Below are positions 36,644 to 45,462 of a stretch of DNA of 64,000 nt, in pieces (within the stretch, counting starts at the first letter, position 1; every line of letters starts with the position of its first letter). A program made the translations under genes and the position numbers. The notes beneath the pieces are model-generated. The model searched no databases. It saw nothing but the letters and a program-made list of their open reading frames with translations, and was not told the DNA's origin. This DNA comes from Rubellimicrobium arenae (lineage in GTDB: Bacteria; Pseudomonadota; Alphaproteobacteria; Rhodobacterales; Rhodobacteraceae): NCBI RefSeq assembly GCF_017916275.1, contig NZ_JAFMST010000006.1, positions 270,921 through 334,920 on the forward strand, written 5' to 3'.

Positions 36644-37531
36644 TCAATCCGGCAGGCGGTAATCCACGATCTCGGTCTGCTGGAAGAAGCGGAGGTTGTC
36701 GTCGGCGATCATGGTGGCCCGCAGGCTTTGGCCATCGTTCCAGACGGCCAGCCCCTCGAGGTTGTCGTGGGTGCCGGTCTGCGTGGTGAGGAGGATCTCC
36801 TCGGCGCTCCCGTCCATGTGCATCCGGCGCACCCGCGACCGGAACCCCAGGCCGGTGAAATCGCGTTCGAGGATGTAGAACCGGCCGTCGGGGCCGATAT
36901 CCGCATCCGACACGGCAAAGCCGTCGCGCTGCGGAATCCGGAACGCGATGTCCCAGGCGCCGTCGCGCAACCGGTACACCGGGAAGTCGTCCTCCCCCCG
37001 GAACGGAAGCTCGGGGATCGTGTAAAGCACGTCGTCGGCGTCGACGGCCAGCGCTTCGAGCGAGGCGTTGTCCCGCATCCGCGCGAAGTCCGGACTGTTG
37101 GGGAGCAGGAACGGCAGGGCGCCGTCGCGACCCTCCTGCCGTACGCGGGCGATGCCTTCGAAGCTGATCCAGATGGTGCCGTCCGATCCGACGGCCAGGC
37201 CTTCGCTGTCCGCACGCTCCCCCACGAGGTGACGGCCCCCGCGGTCGCGGAGCCAGACATGCGTGTCCGCCTCCACCGCCGTGACGACCCCGGAGGCGTC
37301 CCGCACGAGGTGTCCGGTGACGAGCGTGGAACGATCGCTCAGGGTGGTGAAGGCCAGCCCGTCCGCGGCGAGCTTGAGGGCCGAGAAGCCGCCGAAGTTG
37401 CGCCACTTCTCGTGCCAGACATAGGTGCCGAGATAGGTCGCCCCGCCCCGGGTGTCGCCCGAAGCGGGCATCAGGGCAGCCGAGGCAAGGCCCCCGGCCG
37501 TGAGGGCGGCGCTAAGAAGGGTCCGGATCAC
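36644..37531 (-). CDS. Esterase-like activity of phytase family protein, exported
   Basis: A 295-aa protein of the phytase-like esterase (PF13449) beta-propeller type. The GTG start at 37531 lies 4 nt after the mepA stop and gives a signal peptide, VIRTLLSAALTAGGLASAALMPASG. Repeated propeller strands include FGGFSALKLAADGLAFTTLSD, DSEGLAVGSDGTIWISFE, LEALAVDADDVLYTIPE and HDNLEGLAVWNDGQSLRATMIAD. It forms an apparent operon with mepA and the MFS gene. True substrate unknown. Confidence 0.85.
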   Translation of the reverse strand: MIRTLLSAALTAGGLASAALMPASGDTRGGATYLGTYVWHEKWRNFGGFSALKLAADGLAFTTLSDRSTLVTGHLVRDASGVVTAVEADTHVWLRDRGGRHLVGERADSEGLAVGSDGTIWISFEGIARVRQEGRDGALPFLLPNSPDFARMRDNASLEALAVDADDVLYTIPELPFRGEDDFPVYRLRDGAWDIAFRIPQRDGFAVSDADIGPDGRFYILERDFTGLGFRSRVRRMHMDGSAEEILLTTQTGTHDNLEGLAVWNDGQSLRATMIADDNLRFFQQTEIVDYRLPD

Positions 37532-37535
37532 GGTG

Positions 37536-38441
37536 TCAGCGGCTGGCCAGGACGCCCATGCACTGGCTCGGAAGGTCGGCGAGAGTGAGGTCGCGGCGGG
37601 GCTCGGCGGCTGGGGCATCAGGATCCGGTGGCGGGGGATTGAGGATGTTGTCCACCCAGGCCTGCGCTTCGGCGCAGCCGTCGCCCGGGGGAATGGGATC
37701 CTGCGCCGCGCAGGCGCTCGATCCGGGAGGACAGTTCAGGCGGACGTGGAAATGCTCGCTGTGACCCCACCAGGGGCGGATCTTGCGGAGCCAGGAGCGG
37801 TCGCCGGTGGCGTTCCGGCACATCTCGACCTTGGCGCCGGCGAACACGAAGATGCGGGCCACGCGCGGATCCTCGGCAGCGTGGCGCAGCAGGGCCTCAT
37901 GGGCCGGGGTCCAGCGGGCGTTCACATAGGCGCCGCCGCCCCGCTGCATGTCGATGGCGGAAAGGTTCTCACGTTCCTGGGCGGACAGGTTCAGGCGCTG
38001 GGGCGGGTTCATCCAGATGTCCGCGTCGAGCCCGGTCTGGTGGCTCGCATGGCCGGAGGTCATCGGGCCCCCGCGCGGCTGGCTCATGTCGCCGATGTAC
38101 AGGCCTTGCCAGCCGGGCAGCGTGGCGGCGTACCGGCTCAGGTCCGCGAGGAAGTCGACGGTGGTCGGCTGGGCCCAGTTCCGGTTGCGCGACAGGCGCA
38201 TGGCCTGCCAGGTGGGTCCCGTCTCAGGGAGTTGCACCGCCCCGGCCTGGCAGCCGCGCGAATAGCCCCCGATCGGCGACGGCGCCTGCGACGAGGGCAG
38301 GGGCATCGCCCCGAAGACGCCCTTGGCCACGCGCTGGTCGGCCACGACCGCGACGGCCGGGCCGGCGTTCGGGGTGCTCCCGCCGCCACAGGCGGCCAGA
38401 AGCACGAGGAGGACGAGGGCCTTGAGCGTGTGCGGCATCAT
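37536..38441 (-). CDS. mepA: Penicillin-insensitive murein endopeptidase MepA
   Basis: A 301-aa zinc DD-endopeptidase cutting peptidoglycan cross-links. The N terminus MMPHTLKALVLLVLLAACGGG has a lipobox (LAAC), so it is probably a lipoprotein. Zinc-site motifs are GGPMTSGHASHQTGLDADIWM near residues 120-140 and PWWGHSEHFHVRLNCP near 220. These match the H...D and HxH ligands of the family. The start overlaps the stop of the upstream MFS gene (ATGA). Confidence 0.93.
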   Translation of the reverse strand: MMPHTLKALVLLVLLAACGGGSTPNAGPAVAVVADQRVAKGVFGAMPLPSSQAPSPIGGYSRGCQAGAVQLPETGPTWQAMRLSRNRNWAQPTTVDFLADLSRYAATLPGWQGLYIGDMSQPRGGPMTSGHASHQTGLDADIWMNPPQRLNLSAQERENLSAIDMQRGGGAYVNARWTPAHEALLRHAAEDPRVARIFVFAGAKVEMCRNATGDRSWLRKIRPWWGHSEHFHVRLNCPPGSSACAAQDPIPPGDGCAEAQAWVDNILNPPPPDPDAPAAEPRRDLTLADLPSQCMGVLASR

Positions 38442-39802
38442 GATCGGGCACGGTCTCCCTGGGGATCGGTGAACCGTAGCAGCCAGAGACCGACAAGGAA
38501 AAGCAGGATCACGGGCAGGAAGCCCCACTGTGCCGAACCCGTGACCGCCGTGCAAAGCGCCACCAGCGCCGGGGCGAGGAAGGCCGTCGCCCGGCCGGTC
38601 AGCGCGAACAGGCCGAAGGCCTCGCCCGCGCGGGCCGCGTCGGAGTGGCGGACCATGAGCGTCCGCGAGGCCGAGTACATCGCGCCGCCAGCCCCGCCGA
38701 TCGCGGCTCCGCACAGGAAGAAGAGCAGGTCCGGCAGGATCGAGCCCTCGGCCAGGGGCAGGCCGAAGACGGAATGGCGCGACACGCCCACGATCACCGA
38801 GCAGACGGCGATCAGCGCCCAGCAGCTGGCGACGATCACGGGCTTGGGGCCGAGCCTTTGGTCGGCCAGGCCGCCGATCCAGGTCACGACCGCGGCGGCG
38901 ATGGCGGACACGATGCCAAAGACCCCGATGCGGATGATCGTCCATTCCAGCACGATCGTCGCGTAGATCCCGCCAAAGCTGTAGAGCGCCCCCAACCCGT
39001 CCCGGTACAGCATCGACGAGACCAGGAAGCTGGAGAGCGAGGGACGGCGCGCGACGTCGCGGATCGTCCCCACGAGGTCCGACCAGACCTGCCGCAGCGA
39101 CGGGCGCCGCGCCGGCACGGCGGCGTCGCGGGACCAGAGGAAGAACGGAAGGCTGAAGAGCACGAACCAGAGGGCGATGAAGGGGCCGACGCTGCGCGTC
39201 CCTTCCCGTGCCGCCGGGTCCAGCCCGAAGGCCGGCGGCTGGTTCAGGAGCGTCGTGCCCTGGCCGTTCTCGGCCAGGAACAGGAGCATCAGGAACAGGG
39301 ACAGGACCCCGCCCCAGTAGCCCATCGCCGCGCCCGAGCCCGAGATGCGGCCGATCTCGGATTCCGGCGCGAGCGAGGGAAGCTGGGCGTTGTTGATGTT
39401 GAGCGCCGCCTCGCCCGCCACGAAGCCCACCCAGAAAACCACGAGCACGGGCAGGAGGTTCGCCCCGTCCGGGTGCAGGAACCAGAGTCCCCAGGCGCAC
39501 AGGACGTACAGGACCGAGAAGGCGGCGATCCAGGGCACCTTGCGGCCCGAGGCATCGGCGTAGGCGCCCAGGAGGGGCGCGCTCAGGGCGATCACCAGGC
39601 CGGCCACCGTCTGCGCGCCGCCCCAGAGGCTCTGGGCCTCCGCGCCCGCCGCGGCCGGAGACAGGCCCTGGGAGGTGAACAGGCGGGCCGCGACCTCGGC
39701 GAAGTAGGGGGAGAACACGAAGGTGAGGCCGAGCGTCGCGTAGGGCTGCTGGGCCACGTCGAAGAACATCCAGCCCCAGATGCGTTTGCGCGAACTCGTC
39801 AT
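38438..39802 (-). CDS. MFS transporter, UMF1/Atg22-like
   Basis: A 454-aa, 12-helix permease. The opening IWGWMFFDVAQQPYATLGLTFVFSPYFAEV is the signature of the UMF1 (Atg22-like) branch. Others are LSAPLLGAYADASGRKVPWIA, the MFS loop A motif, and GRISGSGAAMGYWGGVLSLFLMLL. The substrate is unknown; Atg22 exports amino acids from yeast vacuoles. First gene of the MFS-mepA-esterase operon; a role in recycling cell-wall fragments is only a contextual guess. Confidence 0.88.
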   Translation of the reverse strand: MTSSRKRIWGWMFFDVAQQPYATLGLTFVFSPYFAEVAARLFTSQGLSPAAAGAEAQSLWGGAQTVAGLVIALSAPLLGAYADASGRKVPWIAAFSVLYVLCAWGLWFLHPDGANLLPVLVVFWVGFVAGEAALNINNAQLPSLAPESEIGRISGSGAAMGYWGGVLSLFLMLLFLAENGQGTTLLNQPPAFGLDPAAREGTRSVGPFIALWFVLFSLPFFLWSRDAAVPARRPSLRQVWSDLVGTIRDVARRPSLSSFLVSSMLYRDGLGALYSFGGIYATIVLEWTIIRIGVFGIVSAIAAAVVTWIGGLADQRLGPKPVIVASCWALIAVCSVIVGVSRHSVFGLPLAEGSILPDLLFFLCGAAIGGAGGAMYSASRTLMVRHSDAARAGEAFGLFALTGRATAFLAPALVALCTAVTGSAQWGFLPVILLFLVGLWLLRFTDPQGDRARS

Positions 39803-39902
39803 TGGCTGTCTCCCGGCCCGGGGGGATCAGTGCGCGAAAGCCGGGCGGGCGGCAAGCCGGCGCATCCTCGGGCTCGATGGATCAGGGCGGGGCCGCGCCG
39901 GC

Positions 39903-40442
39903 TCAGCCGTCCGCCATGGGCGGCCAGGGGCGAAGCGCCTCCGCCTCGATCCACTCGGCCACCCAGGACGGCAGCGGCGGAGAGGGGCGGCTGGCGCCCA
40001 TCGCCTCGAGGACCCGGAGGGGCGGGACGATCCCGTTGCGGTCGGTCACGGCCGAGCGGATGAGGATATGGCTCGCGCAGGTGCCGGAGGGGAGCCACAT
40101 CGCCTGCTCGATGTAGAAGAACCGCTGGTCCCATCCCAGCGCGCGGGTCCGCATCCGGACGGACTGGAAGGTGTGCACCCTCTTGCGGTAGCGCACCGAG
40201 GCGCCGGCGACGGCCACCTGCCAGCGCTGGTCCCGCAGGATGCGGGTGAGGCCGATGCGCCGGGACCAGGGGATGCGCCCCAGGTCATAGAGCGTGAGCG
40301 TCCGACCGTTGTTGAGCTCGCCGAAGATGTCAATGTCCCAGGGCCAGCAGACGTGCCGGCTTTCGTGGATGCCGTCGAGGGGCAGCGGCGGATCGGCGCG
40401 GTGCCGCCAGGATTGGAACAGGAGCCGGACCAGGGGATACAT
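39903..40442 (-). CDS. Thioesterase-like hotdog-fold protein
   Basis: A 179-aa cytoplasmic protein. HVCWPWDIDIFGELNNGRTLTLYDLGRI is the hotdog helix region of the 4-hydroxybenzoyl-CoA thioesterase/THEM6-like group, with Asp and Asn-Asn at the active-site position. It continues with VAVAGASVRYRKRVHTFQSV and WDQRFFYIEQAMW. A GGAGG ribosome-binding site precedes the ATG. Acyl-CoA substrate unknown. Stand-alone gene, divergent from the YggT gene by 162 bp. Confidence 0.8.
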   Translation of the reverse strand: MYPLVRLLFQSWRHRADPPLPLDGIHESRHVCWPWDIDIFGELNNGRTLTLYDLGRIPWSRRIGLTRILRDQRWQVAVAGASVRYRKRVHTFQSVRMRTRALGWDQRFFYIEQAMWLPSGTCASHILIRSAVTDRNGIVPPLRVLEAMGASRPSPPLPSWVAEWIEAEALRPWPPMADG

Positions 40443-40604
40443 GGGGACCTCCGTCCCGCTCCTCGCGCGAAGCTCGCCGATGCGTCAACCCTGACGGCAG
40501 GTCACGGCGCCGCAGCGGGGCCGCCGGGGATTGCGTGGGCGGGGCGCGCCCCTTAGGTCATGGCGCGAACGAAGCGTGCACAGGAAAAAGGCGGTCGGGC
40601 GGAC

Positions 40605-40892
40605 ATGCAATCCCTTTTCGAGATCCTCATGCTGATCCTTGGGGTCGTGCGGCTCTTCATCTTCGCCCATTTCATCATGAGCTGGCTCCTGGCCTTCAAC
40701 GTGCTGAACCCGCGCCAGCAGTTCGTCCAGCAGGTCTGGCAGGGGCTGAGCCGCGTGCTCGAGCCGATCTACAGCCCCATCCGCAGGATCCTGCCGCCGA
40801 TGGGCGGCCTCGACCTCGCGCCGCTGGTCGCCCTTCTCGCGATCTACGCGCTCGAGATCGTGCTGCGGAACAACGTCGCGCTCTTCCTCTGA
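40605..40892 (+). CDS. YggT family membrane protein
   Basis: A 95-aa inner-membrane protein with two hydrophobic segments: LFEILMLILGVVRLFIFAHFIMSWLLAF, and LAPLVALLAIYALEIVLRNNVALFL. The family motif RVLEPIYSPIRRILPPMGGLDLAPL lies between them. The ATG at 40605 is chosen over an in-frame ATG at 40560, which adds a highly charged leader not seen in the family. YggT proteins are linked to osmotic tolerance and envelope or cell-division processes. It ends 4 nt before recQ. Confidence 0.88.
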   Translation: MQSLFEILMLILGVVRLFIFAHFIMSWLLAFNVLNPRQQFVQQVWQGLSRVLEPIYSPIRRILPPMGGLDLAPLVALLAIYALEIVLRNNVALFL

Positions 40893-40896
40893 GGCC

Positions 40897-42951
40897 ATGG
40901 CCATCGACACGGCGCACACCCTCCTGAGGGAGGTCTGGGGATTCGACTCCTTCCGCCCCGGGCAGGAGGAGATCGTGCGCGCCGTGGCCGAAGGGCAGGA
41001 CGTCCTGGCCGTCATGCCCACGGGGGGCGGCAAGTCGCTCTGCTATCAGCTCCCGGCGCTGCTGCGGGACGGGCTCACGGTCGTCATCTCGCCGCTGATC
41101 GCGCTGATGCGGGATCAGGTCCGTGCGCTGAAGGCGGCGGGGGTCGAGGCCGGGGCCTACACCTCGGCCAACACCGAGGAGGAGAACGAGGCCCTGCGCG
41201 AGAGCCTGCGCGAGGGGCGCATCCGCCTCCTTTACCTCGCGCCCGAACGGCTGGCCCAGTCGGGGACGGCGGCGGCGCTGAAGCGGTGGGGCGCCACGGC
41301 CATCGCGGTGGACGAGGCGCATTGCGTGGCCCAGTGGGGGCACGACTTCCGGCCCGACTACCTGCGGATCGGGGCGCTGCGGGCCGCGTTGGGCGTGCCG
41401 CTGGCCGCCTTCACCGCCACCGCCGACGAGGAAACGCGCGACGAGATCGTCGAGCGGCTCTTTGCCGGGCGGGAGCCGCGGGTCTTCCTGCGGGGCTTCG
41501 ACCGGCCCAACATCCATCTGGGCTTTGCGCTGAAGGACTCGCCCCGGCGGCAGGTCATCGACTACGCGACCCGGCGCAAGGGCCGGGCGGGGATCGTCTA
41601 CTGCGGGACGCGCAACAAGACCGAGGTGCTGGCCCAGGCGCTGCGCGAGGCGGGATTGTCGGCCATCGCCTATCATGCGGGGCTGGAGCCCGACGCGCGG
41701 CGGCTCGCCGAGGAGCGGTTCCAGCGCGAGGACGGGCTGATCGTGGTGGCCACGGTGGCCTTCGGCATGGGCGTGGACAAGCCCGACATCCGCTGGGTCA
41801 TGCACGCCGACCTGCCGAAATCGGTCGAGGCCTACTATCAGGAGATCGGGCGCGCGGGGCGCGACGGGCTCCCGGCCGAGGCGCTCACCCTGTACGGTCC
41901 CGAGGACATCCGGCTGCGCCGGTCCCAGATCGACGAGGGCGGGGCCCCCGAGGCCCGCAAGGTCGCGGACCACGGGCGGCTGAACGCGCTTCTCGGGATC
42001 GCGGAGGCCACGGGATGCCGGCGGGTGGCGCTCCTGGGCTATTTCGACGAGCAGGCCGGCCCCTGTGGCGCCTGCGACAACTGCGACCGGCCGGCCGAGG
42101 TCTTCGACGCGACGACGCCCGCCCGGATGGTGCTGTCCGCCGCGATCCGCACCGAGGAACGGTTCGGCGCAGGGCACCTGATCGACATCCTCCTGGGCGA
42201 GGACACCGACAAGATCCGGTCCTGGAACCACGACAAGCTGCCCACCTTCGGGGTCGGGCGCGAATGGGACCGCAAGCAGTGGCAGGCCATGATCCGGCAG
42301 ATGCTGGGACAGGACCTCCTGCGCCCCGATCCCGGCCGGCACGGGGCGCTGCGGCTGACGCAGATCGCCGCGCCGGTGCTGAGGGGCGAGCAGGCCGTGA
42401 CCATGCGACGGGACGTGCTGCCCCCACGGTCGCGGTCCACGCCGCGCGACGAGCCCCGGACCCTGGTGGCCGAGGAGAACGAAGGCCTGCTGTCGGCGCT
42501 CAAGTCGCATCGGCGGGCGCTGGCGCAGGCCGCGAACGTGCCGGCCTATGTGGTCTTCACCGACCGGACGCTAATGGAGATGGCCGAGCGGCGTCCCACC
42601 ACCTTGGACGCCATGGCCCAGATCGGCGGCGTCGGGGCCAAGAAGCTCGATACCTATGGGCGGAGCTTCCTGGAGGTGATCCTGGGGGAAAGCCCGGAGG
42701 CCATGCACCCGCGCCGCCAGAAGCTGGCCGGGCGGGAGGAGGGCACGGTGTTCGATCGTCTTCAGGCGGCGCAGGCGGGGCTGATCCGGGGGCCGGACGG
42801 GCGGGACAAGCCCTTGTCCCTGAACGCAAGCGCCCTGGCGCGGATCGCGGCGCAGCATCCGCGCGACATCGGCGGCCTGGAACGGATCATAGGGCCCAGG
42901 GCGGTCGAGCGATTCGGCGAGGCCTTCCTAGAGATCCTGCGGGACGCCTGA
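40897..42951 (+). CDS. recQ: ATP-dependent DNA helicase RecQ
   Basis: A 684-aa superfamily-2 helicase. Motifs in order: PTGGGKSLCYQLPAL (Walker A, near residue 44), VDEAHCVAQWGHDFRPDY (DEAH), FTATAD and GRAGRDGLPAEALTLYGPED. The RQC zinc-binding region is CRRVALLGYFDEQAGPCGACDNC near residue 375. The winged helix follows, then an HRDC domain (HRRALAQAANVPAYVVFTDRTLMEMA, near 530). The C-terminal extension after about 600 is also conserved in alphaproteobacteria. Translationally close to yggT; convergent with the luxR-type gene. Confidence 0.96.
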   Translation: MAIDTAHTLLREVWGFDSFRPGQEEIVRAVAEGQDVLAVMPTGGGKSLCYQLPALLRDGLTVVISPLIALMRDQVRALKAAGVEAGAYTSANTEEENEALRESLREGRIRLLYLAPERLAQSGTAAALKRWGATAIAVDEAHCVAQWGHDFRPDYLRIGALRAALGVPLAAFTATADEETRDEIVERLFAGREPRVFLRGFDRPNIHLGFALKDSPRRQVIDYATRRKGRAGIVYCGTRNKTEVLAQALREAGLSAIAYHAGLEPDARRLAEERFQREDGLIVVATVAFGMGVDKPDIRWVMHADLPKSVEAYYQEIGRAGRDGLPAEALTLYGPEDIRLRRSQIDEGGAPEARKVADHGRLNALLGIAEATGCRRVALLGYFDEQAGPCGACDNCDRPAEVFDATTPARMVLSAAIRTEERFGAGHLIDILLGEDTDKIRSWNHDKLPTFGVGREWDRKQWQAMIRQMLGQDLLRPDPGRHGALRLTQIAAPVLRGEQAVTMRRDVLPPRSRSTPRDEPRTLVAEENEGLLSALKSHRRALAQAANVPAYVVFTDRTLMEMAERRPTTLDAMAQIGGVGAKKLDTYGRSFLEVILGESPEAMHPRRQKLAGREEGTVFDRLQAAQAGLIRGPDGRDKPLSLNASALARIAAQHPRDIGGLERIIGPRAVERFGEAFLEILRDA

Positions 42952-42956
42952 GCGTC

Positions 42957-43487
42957 CTAGCCGGACCGGCCGCCGGCCTCCCGCTTCAGCAGCGGCTCGG
43001 TCATCAGGTCCTCGATGAGGAGCGAGATGAGCGCGGGCCGGCCCGAAACCCCGGCCTTGCGGTAGATGGCGTTCAGGTGCGCCTTGACCGTGCCCTCGGC
43101 CGAGCCGCGCAGACGGGCGATCTCGGCAATGTCGGCGCCCTTGATCAGGAAGGTGGCGACGTCCTGCTCGGCGGGGGTGAGCTTCCAGACGGCGAAGTAC
43201 TCGTCGATGATCTCGTGGAGGGCGCGCGCGGCGGCGGACAGGCCCCGGATCATGTGCGCCTCGCGCCGGATGAGGCGGACCAGGAGGCCGGCCTCGAGCC
43301 CGATCGCAAGGATCAGCGACAAGGTGGCCAGCGTCTCGACCTCGAGGTGGAGGCCCTCGGCGTCGGCGGCGCCTTCGGCGTAATCGTCGGCCGCATCCCA
43401 CAGGAAGAAGGCGGCGCAGAGCACCTGCACCGCGATCAGCCCCGCGAGGACAATGGTGCGGGTGGGGCGTGGGATGGAGATGTTCAT
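42957..43487 (-). CDS. Membrane-anchored LuxR-type transcriptional regulator
   Basis: A 176-aa protein with two N-terminal membrane helices, TIVLAGLIAVQVLCAAFFLW (residues about 10-30) and LATLSLILAIGLEAGLLVRLI (about 53-73). After a helical linker comes a LuxR/GerE helix-turn-helix, KLTPAEQDVATFLIKGADIAEIARLRGSAEGTVKAHLNAIYRKAGVSGR (about 100-150). No receiver domain is present, so signalling probably passes through the membrane helices. The ATG overlaps the stop of the cytochrome b gene, making it the last gene of a PepSY-cytochrome b-regulator operon. Confidence 0.87.
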   Translation of the reverse strand: MNISIPRPTRTIVLAGLIAVQVLCAAFFLWDAADDYAEGAADAEGLHLEVETLATLSLILAIGLEAGLLVRLIRREAHMIRGLSAAARALHEIIDEYFAVWKLTPAEQDVATFLIKGADIAEIARLRGSAEGTVKAHLNAIYRKAGVSGRPALISLLIEDLMTEPLLKREAGGRSG

Positions 43488-44020
43488 TCGGCGGTCAAGG
43501 CTTCGTCAGGCACCTCCTTGTAGCCCGTCACCATGGCGCGCGGAAGATTGACCCCGGTCCTGCGGCTTTCCCAGATCACCGCCACGACATGCACGGCGAC
43601 CGAGATCTCGGCCCAGGTCACGGCCACCTCGTGCAGCTCCTTGACCCAGCGGATCCCCCAGAAGGCCAGGGTGGTCATGGCATGGCCGGAGCCCACCACC
43701 ACGAGGAGCGTCAGCAGCAGGTTGTAGATCATCAGCGCCCCCAGCGGCGTGTGGCCCAGATGGACGCGCCGGCGCCCCGTGACCACATCGGCCATCTGGC
43801 CCATGGCGGCGGCGGGGTCGGGCGGAAAGGACGAGAAGCGGGCGTAGCGCGGCCCCATGAGGCCCCACAGGACACGCAGCCCAAGAAGGGCCGCGATCCC
43901 GTAGCCGATCAGATGGTGGAGATCCTTCTCCGGGTTCGTGACCAGCGCGTTGGCGGCAAAGCCGGCCGCCAGCGTCCAATGGAAGACCCGCACGAAGGGG
44001 TCCCAGACCTTGGCTTTCAT
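43484..44020 (-). CDS. Cytochrome b561-like di-heme membrane protein
   Basis: A 178-aa protein with four helices. Start MKAKVWDPFVRVFHWTLAAGF at 44020. Candidate heme-ligand histidines are in VRVFHWTLA (first helix), EKDLHHLIGYG (second), and ISVAVHVVAVIWES (fourth). A conserved LGHTPLGALMIYN follows the third loop. This matches the bacterial Ni,Fe-hydrogenase/b561 cytochrome b family. It presumably passes electrons to or from quinone. Partners in the operon are a PepSY protein and a membrane LuxR regulator. Confidence 0.88.
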   Translation of the reverse strand: MKAKVWDPFVRVFHWTLAAGFAANALVTNPEKDLHHLIGYGIAALLGLRVLWGLMGPRYARFSSFPPDPAAAMGQMADVVTGRRRVHLGHTPLGALMIYNLLLTLLVVVGSGHAMTTLAFWGIRWVKELHEVAVTWAEISVAVHVVAVIWESRRTGVNLPRAMVTGYKEVPDEALTAE

Positions 44021-44075
44021 GGCATGTCTCCCGACCGGGCGCGGGCTACCCCCTTGGGGTGGCCCGCAGAACCGG

Positions 44076-44333
44076 TCAGTCCTCCTCCGACTCGAGGACC
44101 TTGAGGTTCTCGTCGAGGTAGATCTCGTAAAGCTTGCCGTCCTTGACGGCATAAACCTCGATCTTGCCGTCCTCCGTGCCGACCGACCGCACCTCGTAGC
44201 CCTGCTTCACGAACATGTCGCGGATCTGGGCTTCCTTGGCCGGCTCGACGGAGGCTTCGTCCTCGGCCCGGGCGCCCGTCGCTCCGAGGGCGAGCGCAAG
44301 GGCGAGGGTGGCGATGAGGCTGCGGGTGGTCAT
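44076..44333 (-). CDS. Small periplasmic PepSY-domain protein
   Basis: An 85-aa exported protein. The signal peptide MTTRSLIATLALALALGATGARA is followed by a short acidic spacer and a single PepSY-type alpha/beta unit: EAQIRDMFVKQGYEVRSVGTEDGKIEVYAVKDGKLYEIYLDENLKVLE. PepSY proteins often sit beside cytochrome b561-type proteins and membrane reductases. First gene of the three-gene operon; the gap to the cytochrome gene is 55 bp. Confidence 0.88.
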   Translation of the reverse strand: MTTRSLIATLALALALGATGARAEDEASVEPAKEAQIRDMFVKQGYEVRSVGTEDGKIEVYAVKDGKLYEIYLDENLKVLESEED

Positions 44334-44495
44334 GGTCGTGGTCCTGTCCGATGGCCCCGGTCCGGGATGGCCGGGCGCCGTGCCGCTGACCTGCCCCTCG
44401 GACGGCCCTGGCGGAATCGGCAGGGAGGTGGGGTGGTCCCGGGTTCAGGTCCCGGAGCCACGCCTATAACCGCAGTTTAGGGCCTTGAACCGCCC

Positions 44496-45404
44496 TCAGG
44501 CCGCGAAGACCCGGGTCGGGCGCAGGGTCCCGCCCTCGTAGACGCCGACCGCGATGGCGCGTCCGTCGCGGCTCGCCCAGGCCTCGTCGCCCCAGTCCAC
44601 CCCATCGGGCGGAAAGACCGGGGCGGCCCCGCCGTTGCGAAGGAGGGAGAGGCTCGACTCGGGGCACCGGCACTCGGGCAGGCCGACGAGCGCGGTCTCC
44701 AGCGGCAGGAGCCGGGCATCGAGAGCCTCGCCCCGCTCGTTCGCCTCGATCTCGTCCCAGGTCACCGCGCCATGGAGGGAGAAGGGACCCGACCAGATCC
44801 GGCGAAGCCGGACGACGTGCCCCAGGCAGCCCAGCGAGCGCCCGAGGTCGCGGGCGATGGAGCGCACGTAGCCGCCCTTGCCGCAGACCATCTCGAGCAC
44901 GGCGTGATCGGGGTCCGGACGGGCGACGAGGTCGAGCTTGCGGACATGAAGGGGACGAGCCTCCAACTCCAGCACCTCCCCATCGCGGGCGAGGTCGTAG
45001 GCCCGTTCGCCCTCGACCTTCACGGCCGAGAAGGCGGGTGGCACCTGCATGATGTCGCCGCGGAACTGCGGAAGGGCGGCCTCGATCTGCGCGTCGGACG
45101 GGCGGGCGGCGCTGGTCCGCGCGATCTCGCCCTCGGCGTCGTCGGTGGTGGTCTCCTGGCCCCAGCGGACGGTGAACTCATAGGCCTTGAGCGCCTCGGT
45201 GACGAAGGGGAGGACCTTGGTCGCCTCGCCCAGCGCGACGGCAAGGAGGCCGGTCGCCGCGGGATCGAGCGTGCCGGCATGGCCCGCCTTCTGCGCCTGC
45301 ATGGCCCAGCGCACCTTGTTCACCACCGCCGTCGAGGTGATGCCCGCGGGCTTGTCCACGATCAGGAAGCCCGAGATGGCCCGGCCCTTGCGCGTGCGTC
45401 CCAT
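44496..45404 (-). CDS. truB: tRNA pseudouridine(55) synthase
   Basis: A 302-aa enzyme modifying U55 in the T-loop of tRNAs. Signatures are [22 protein letters not shown], the catalytic-Asp loop [71 protein letters not shown] (PUA-side motif) and a short C-terminal PUA-like tail. A GGAGGGTGAC precedes the ATG. It belongs to the rbfA-side minus-strand group; 162 bp with an imperfect hairpin separates it from the PepSY gene. Confidence 0.96.
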   Translation of the reverse strand: MGRTRKGRAISGFLIVDKPAGITSTAVVNKVRWAMQAQKAGHAGTLDPAATGLLAVALGEATKVLPFVTEALKAYEFTVRWGQETTTDDAEGEIARTSAARPSDAQIEAALPQFRGDIMQVPPAFSAVKVEGERAYDLARDGEVLELEARPLHVRKLDLVARPDPDHAVLEMVCGKGGYVRSIARDLGRSLGCLGHVVRLRRIWSGPFSLHGAVTWDEIEANERGEALDARLLPLETALVGLPECRCPESSLSLLRNGGAAPVFPPDGVDWGDEAWASRDGRAIAVGVYEGGTLRPTRVFAA

Positions 45405-45462
45405 GTCACCCTCCGCCTGGAAAGGCCCGCGCCCTAGACGCAGCGCGTCCGGGGGTCAAGCC

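Noticed and set aside
44408..44470. tRNA-Leu-like fragment (GGCGGAAT ... CCGGG-TTCAGGT-CCCGG)
   Set aside because: The arm would give anticodon CAG, but the distance from the D-arm-like part is about 10 nt too long and there are no matching acceptor and T stems; better seen as an imperfect hairpin after truB.
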